Below are positions 60,911 to 64,000 of a stretch of 64,000 nucleotides of DNA, piece after piece. The DNA is from Artocarpus heterophyllus (Eukaryota > Streptophyta > Magnoliopsida > Rosales > Moraceae), in NCBI GenBank assembly GCA_025403435.1, contig CM046353.1:26845715-26909714 (forward strand), written 5' to 3'. The first letter of the stretch is position 1, and every line of letters starts with the position of its first letter. The notes below the pieces were generated by a model that was not told the DNA's origin, searched no databases, and saw only the letters and a list, made by a program, of their open reading frames with translations. The position numbers and the translations under genes were made by a program.

Positions 60911-62593
60911 TTTTAATCTACAATAAAGAATCATATACCAAACATAAGCAAACATAGCATAATAATTTAGTAAGATAATGCAAGCATGAAAAAACATCCA
61001 AATGTGTTTATGTGTCAAAACCTTGAAAATATCACAACCTTACATGATAATTCCCAACTCAGAATTCAACAAGCTCCTGGGAAGTCATGCCAGATTCAAT
61101 CAAGATCATAGATCCCCTCCTGATTAATATTTTCCATCCAGGACCAGTATGATCTAACATAGATTAATAATCGTTTCTTTGGCCATCAATTTTATTAACA
61201 GAGTTCTTAGGGGAGGTTAATAATAAAATTAACATGAGTGTAAAACCATCGTTTCAATATTTTATCGATGATATATAATCACCACCTAGGGGTGTGCAAT
61301 GATAAATCATACTAAAATACCTTATCTTCTCAGAGATCCAACCCGGTACATGGTGAAGTCCCTTCCTAGGAGTCAGAACCACAGTGTGCTACCATGGACT
61401 AACGATGGAAGTCTTAGGTCCTCTCTTTGAAAACCTTCTACCATTCAATCTTTTGAACTCAAGGTTTTATTTTAAAAGCATGCATGAACAATTTTTAATT
61501 GAGCAGCACTCCTTATTCTATATGGCATATTATCAATATACATGGCAAATCATATTATAATATAGACAAGCAAAGCTACAAGCAAAATAATTATAAATAA
61601 CTATAATAATATGGTTCCACCCTAAAGAATAGAAGATAAAGAATACAAGAGAATAATCAAAACATATTGTCAATTATTTATTCTTGAACCCTCAAGCTAT
61701 ATCCTTCTTCATGTAATACCCATCTTCAAGTCTTCAATCCCGCATAGATCGAATACTCTGTATTTCTGGTCATATCCAAATTTAATGTTTTTAAGAATTG
61801 TCCCAAAGATAAAATTAAAACTACATCGAAAACTATACCTTTTTTGAAAAATTCCTAGCTCTTTGTTGGCAAGCCGATCTATACGATTAGCCTACCGGTC
61901 ATGACCTATCGGCCTATTAATCTTAAAAATTGGCATACCGGTCATGACAAATTGGCCTGCCGAACTAAAAAAGTTCTGCCTACCGCTAAAGCCACTTGAT
62001 TTTTTCCCTACCAATGGCCTGCCAAACCCGAGAGTCTGGCCTATCGATCCTACGACTATCGGTCTGCCAAACTGGAGGGTTAGGCATGCCAACTGAGTAG
62101 AGATACCCTTTACAGAAAGTATAGTTTTTGATGCAATTCATATATTTTATTTTCAACAATTCAAAAATATAAAAGTAGAGACTCAAGAAATACCTACGAA
62201 GGCCATCATCCATCTTCTAGATTTGGCTTCTAGATCCGTCTTCTCCGAATGATTATTTAATTATAAAATTCTTACAAATTTAAAATTAAATAATAATTCA
62301 TAGACGAAAATGATAGTCTGCCATCTAATTACATGAAAAATCTAGATACACATTCGAACCTCTATGGAACCATAACCGATATAAATTAATTAATTAATAA
62401 ATAATTAAATAATAATTTAATCAACCATAATTAATTAATAAACATTCACCATATAATGCGTGACAACATATAAATATATAGAAACCCTAAGGTGCCAACT
62501 CTCTAAAATATTAAATTCAAGCATAGGAGAGATAAAAATCACATAATTTATTCATATAGCATGATCACAAACTAGTAAATTTATATAAGGACC
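60911..62593 (-). other. Leader of Cop-A2 with hairpins and dyads
   Basis: Counterpart of 742-2403. The CCTAGG hairpins persist in decayed form: H1 near 61345-61390 (CCTAGG kept), H2 near 61268-61310 (CCTAGG and CACC/GGTG kept), H3 near 61190-61230 (CTTAGG, stem kept), H4 near 61060-61100 (CCTGGG). A decayed dyad array lies at 61865-62095. No gene. Confidence 0.75.
61865..62095 (-). repeat. Decayed dyad array in Cop-A2 leader
   Basis: Variants such as TTGGCCTGCCGAA, ATCGGCCTATTAAT and CTGGCCTATCGATCC occur about every 20-30 bp. Same location in the leader as 1252-1440 of Cop-A1. Confidence 0.75.
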
Positions 62594-62595
62594 GG

Positions 62596-62607
62596 ACTCT
62601 AATACCA
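62596..62607 (-). other. Primer-binding site of Cop-A2
   Basis: Minus strand TGGTATTAGAGT, two changes from the Cop-A1 site, two bases inside the 5' LTR. Confidence 0.8.
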
Positions 62608-62609
62608 AT

Positions 62610-63866
62610 TGTTGGAAAATAATATGCAGTAGAATTTTAAAATTTTATATCAGAGTATTTTTCAAAACACAAGACTGACATGCTATATGCATAAATTAAC
62701 CAGATCTTACTAACCTTTAAATGCCAAAGATCTCCTGCAATTCGTGAAGAGAATTAACGTTTCAAAAAAGACTCAATCAACTGGTCTTTTGTGTTATTCT
62801 CTATCCACAATTGGAGTGAGTATAGGCTCATGTCATTTAGTTTTTCTACCAGGTGACTCTCTTTCCAACCCATTGAGAAATACCCAAAGCTATACTTTGT
62901 GATTTGTGAATGATAGCTCTCTAGGAAGTTTCAGACTCTCATTGACAGAGACTCACTTTAGATTTCTTAGTCGATCTAAATAATAATGAGACTCGCTCCC
63001 TTTTTATAGAGGTTGGGCCTAGGAGTAAGTCCTTATCAGATAAGGCCTCAAAAATAAAAATCAGAATCAATATCTAATAAAATTTGCATGAAAATATGTG
63101 ATTTTTTATCGCTCAATCAGCAGGCCAAACTGGCAAATTAACCTGCCAAACCTCTACAATCGGTAGGCTGAACTTAAAGATCGGCCTGCCAAATCTCTGA
63201 TAAAAGATCTCTACAAATCTTTATTTCCCACTCGTGATTCTTGGCATAGAGCCTTAGTTTTAATTCAAATAACCCAATAAAGAAGTTATCTGATTAAAAC
63301 AGTCATATCTAGATAATCTCTAGGAAAATAAATATTCCTGATAATTCAACAAGTTTATTTTGAATTAATTCACAATTAATCTAACTGATAAACAAACATG
63401 AATTATCTATTCCTGATTGTTCAACAAGTTTATCTTGAATTAATTTTATCACAAAATTAACTCAACCGATAAACAAACATGAATTATCTGATTTTACCAA
63501 ATTTCAACCAATCTGATAAATATTGACATAAGTTACTAATCATTGGAAAAGTACGCCGTATCGTTATAGGATTTTTATGAGCTAGTAAAGGGGACCAAAT
63601 GGACCTATATAGTTTAAGCTCTCGTTAATTATGATACCCAATATCCCAGACATACATTTCTTAATTATCAACTCCAATGTTACTCCATTAAAAGCTTGGA
63701 TTGCACTCTCAAATTATATAGAATTACGAAGCCCGTATAGCTTAGTCTCCATGACAAATCATAATGTATCATATCCCTATAGGATTATCCATAATTAGCT
63801 TAAGGATAAATTCTATCTTACCTTCCCGATTATTTTATCTTACGTTCCATTATCTCACCATCTAAA
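62610..63866 (-). repeat. 5' LTR of Cop-A2, truncated
   Basis: Starts TGTTGGAAAA on the plus strand and runs 1257 bp until the LTR inserted at 63867. A decayed dyad array lies at about 63115-63195. Confidence 0.9.
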
Positions 63867-64000
63867 TGTTAGACATGTATGCCCTAAGGAGTAAAAATGT
63901 AATAAGTTTTTGGAGACATTTTTATCAATAAAGAATTTGTTAATTATTTATATGCCAAATCTTGTCATCTTCACGTTCATATTTGTTGGATGTATATTAA
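63867..64000 (+). mobile_element. Start of another Cop-A LTR (runs off the window)
   Basis: TGTTAGACATGTATGCCCTA, plus orientation, matching 6368-6500. It sits inside the Cop-A2 5' LTR; the candidate target duplication on this side is CTAAA (63862-63866). Whether it is a solo LTR or a full element cannot be seen. Confidence 0.85.

Larger units (their letters stand above)
52901..63866 (-). mobile_element. Cop-A2: old minus-strand Ty1/copia element, twice interrupted
   Basis: 3' LTR 52901-54913, polypurine tract 54914-54925, pol and gag 54928-60910, leader 60911-62593, primer-binding site 62596-62607, 5' LTR from 62610. The pol is interrupted by a Cop-A solo LTR (56592-58626); without it, the internal region is ~5.65 kb, matching Cop-A1. 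The 5' LTR is cut at 63866 by another Cop-A LTR in the opposite orientation. The two LTRs of this element differ much more than those of Cop-A1, so it is older. Its left flank is TATAT; the other side is outside the window. Confidence 0.93.

Overview
The window is plant nuclear DNA, most likely from a eudicot. It consists almost entirely of nested LTR retrotransposons around a single host gene. Plant origin is supported by Ty1/copia and Ty3/gypsy polyproteins of plant type, by primer-binding sites of the initiator-Met-tRNA form (TGGTATCAGAGC), by chromodomain-bearing gypsy integrases, by a long-TIR Mutator-like element, and by a two-exon gene for an RTM2-like HSP20-domain membrane protein. I cannot name the species. 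There is no sign of prokaryotic or organellar DNA, CRISPR or tRNA/rRNA genes.

Layout. 1-8402: plus-strand copia element (family called Cop-A here), 5' end outside the window, with ~2 kb LTRs, a 1.66 kb structured leader and a pseudogenised gag-pol. 8403-9581: 3' end of a Tat-like gypsy element, with 108-bp tandem repeats and an LTR. 10369-14485: minus-strand Cop-A solo LTR (TSD AAGGG), itself split by a second Cop-A solo LTR at 12047-14109 (TSD TGACA). 14777-17694: Mutator-like element with ~220-bp inverted ends. 18135-21664 (minus): the host gene, two exons, with seven in-frame 84-bp repeats. 22550-31566 (minus) and 32933-41973 (plus): two complete chromovirus-type gypsy elements of one family (Gyp-A), back to back, TSDs GTAGA and GTACA; the plus copy is young and nearly intact. 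44460-48430 (minus): wreck of another copia family (Cop-B), split by a Cop-A solo LTR (TSD TGATG). 52901-63866 (minus): an old Cop-A element whose pol is split by a solo LTR (56592-58626, TSD GAAGC) and whose 5' LTR is cut by another Cop-A LTR at 63867.

Two structures stand out. (1) A 14-bp dyad, TTCGGC-AG-GCCGAA, recurs at a ~21-22 bp period in the LTRs of Cop-A (copia), in the Cop-A leader and in the LTRs of Gyp-A (gypsy), although these superfamilies are otherwise unrelated. (2) The Cop-A leader has four successive hairpins that each display a palindromic CCTAGG in the loop, an arrangement like retroviral kissing-loop dimerisation signals. Other points of interest are the minisatellite-expanded RTM2-like protein, repeated insertion of Cop-A into its own copies, a locally templated insertion in one solo LTR, and a frameshift at the same integrase junction in both Gyp-A copies.
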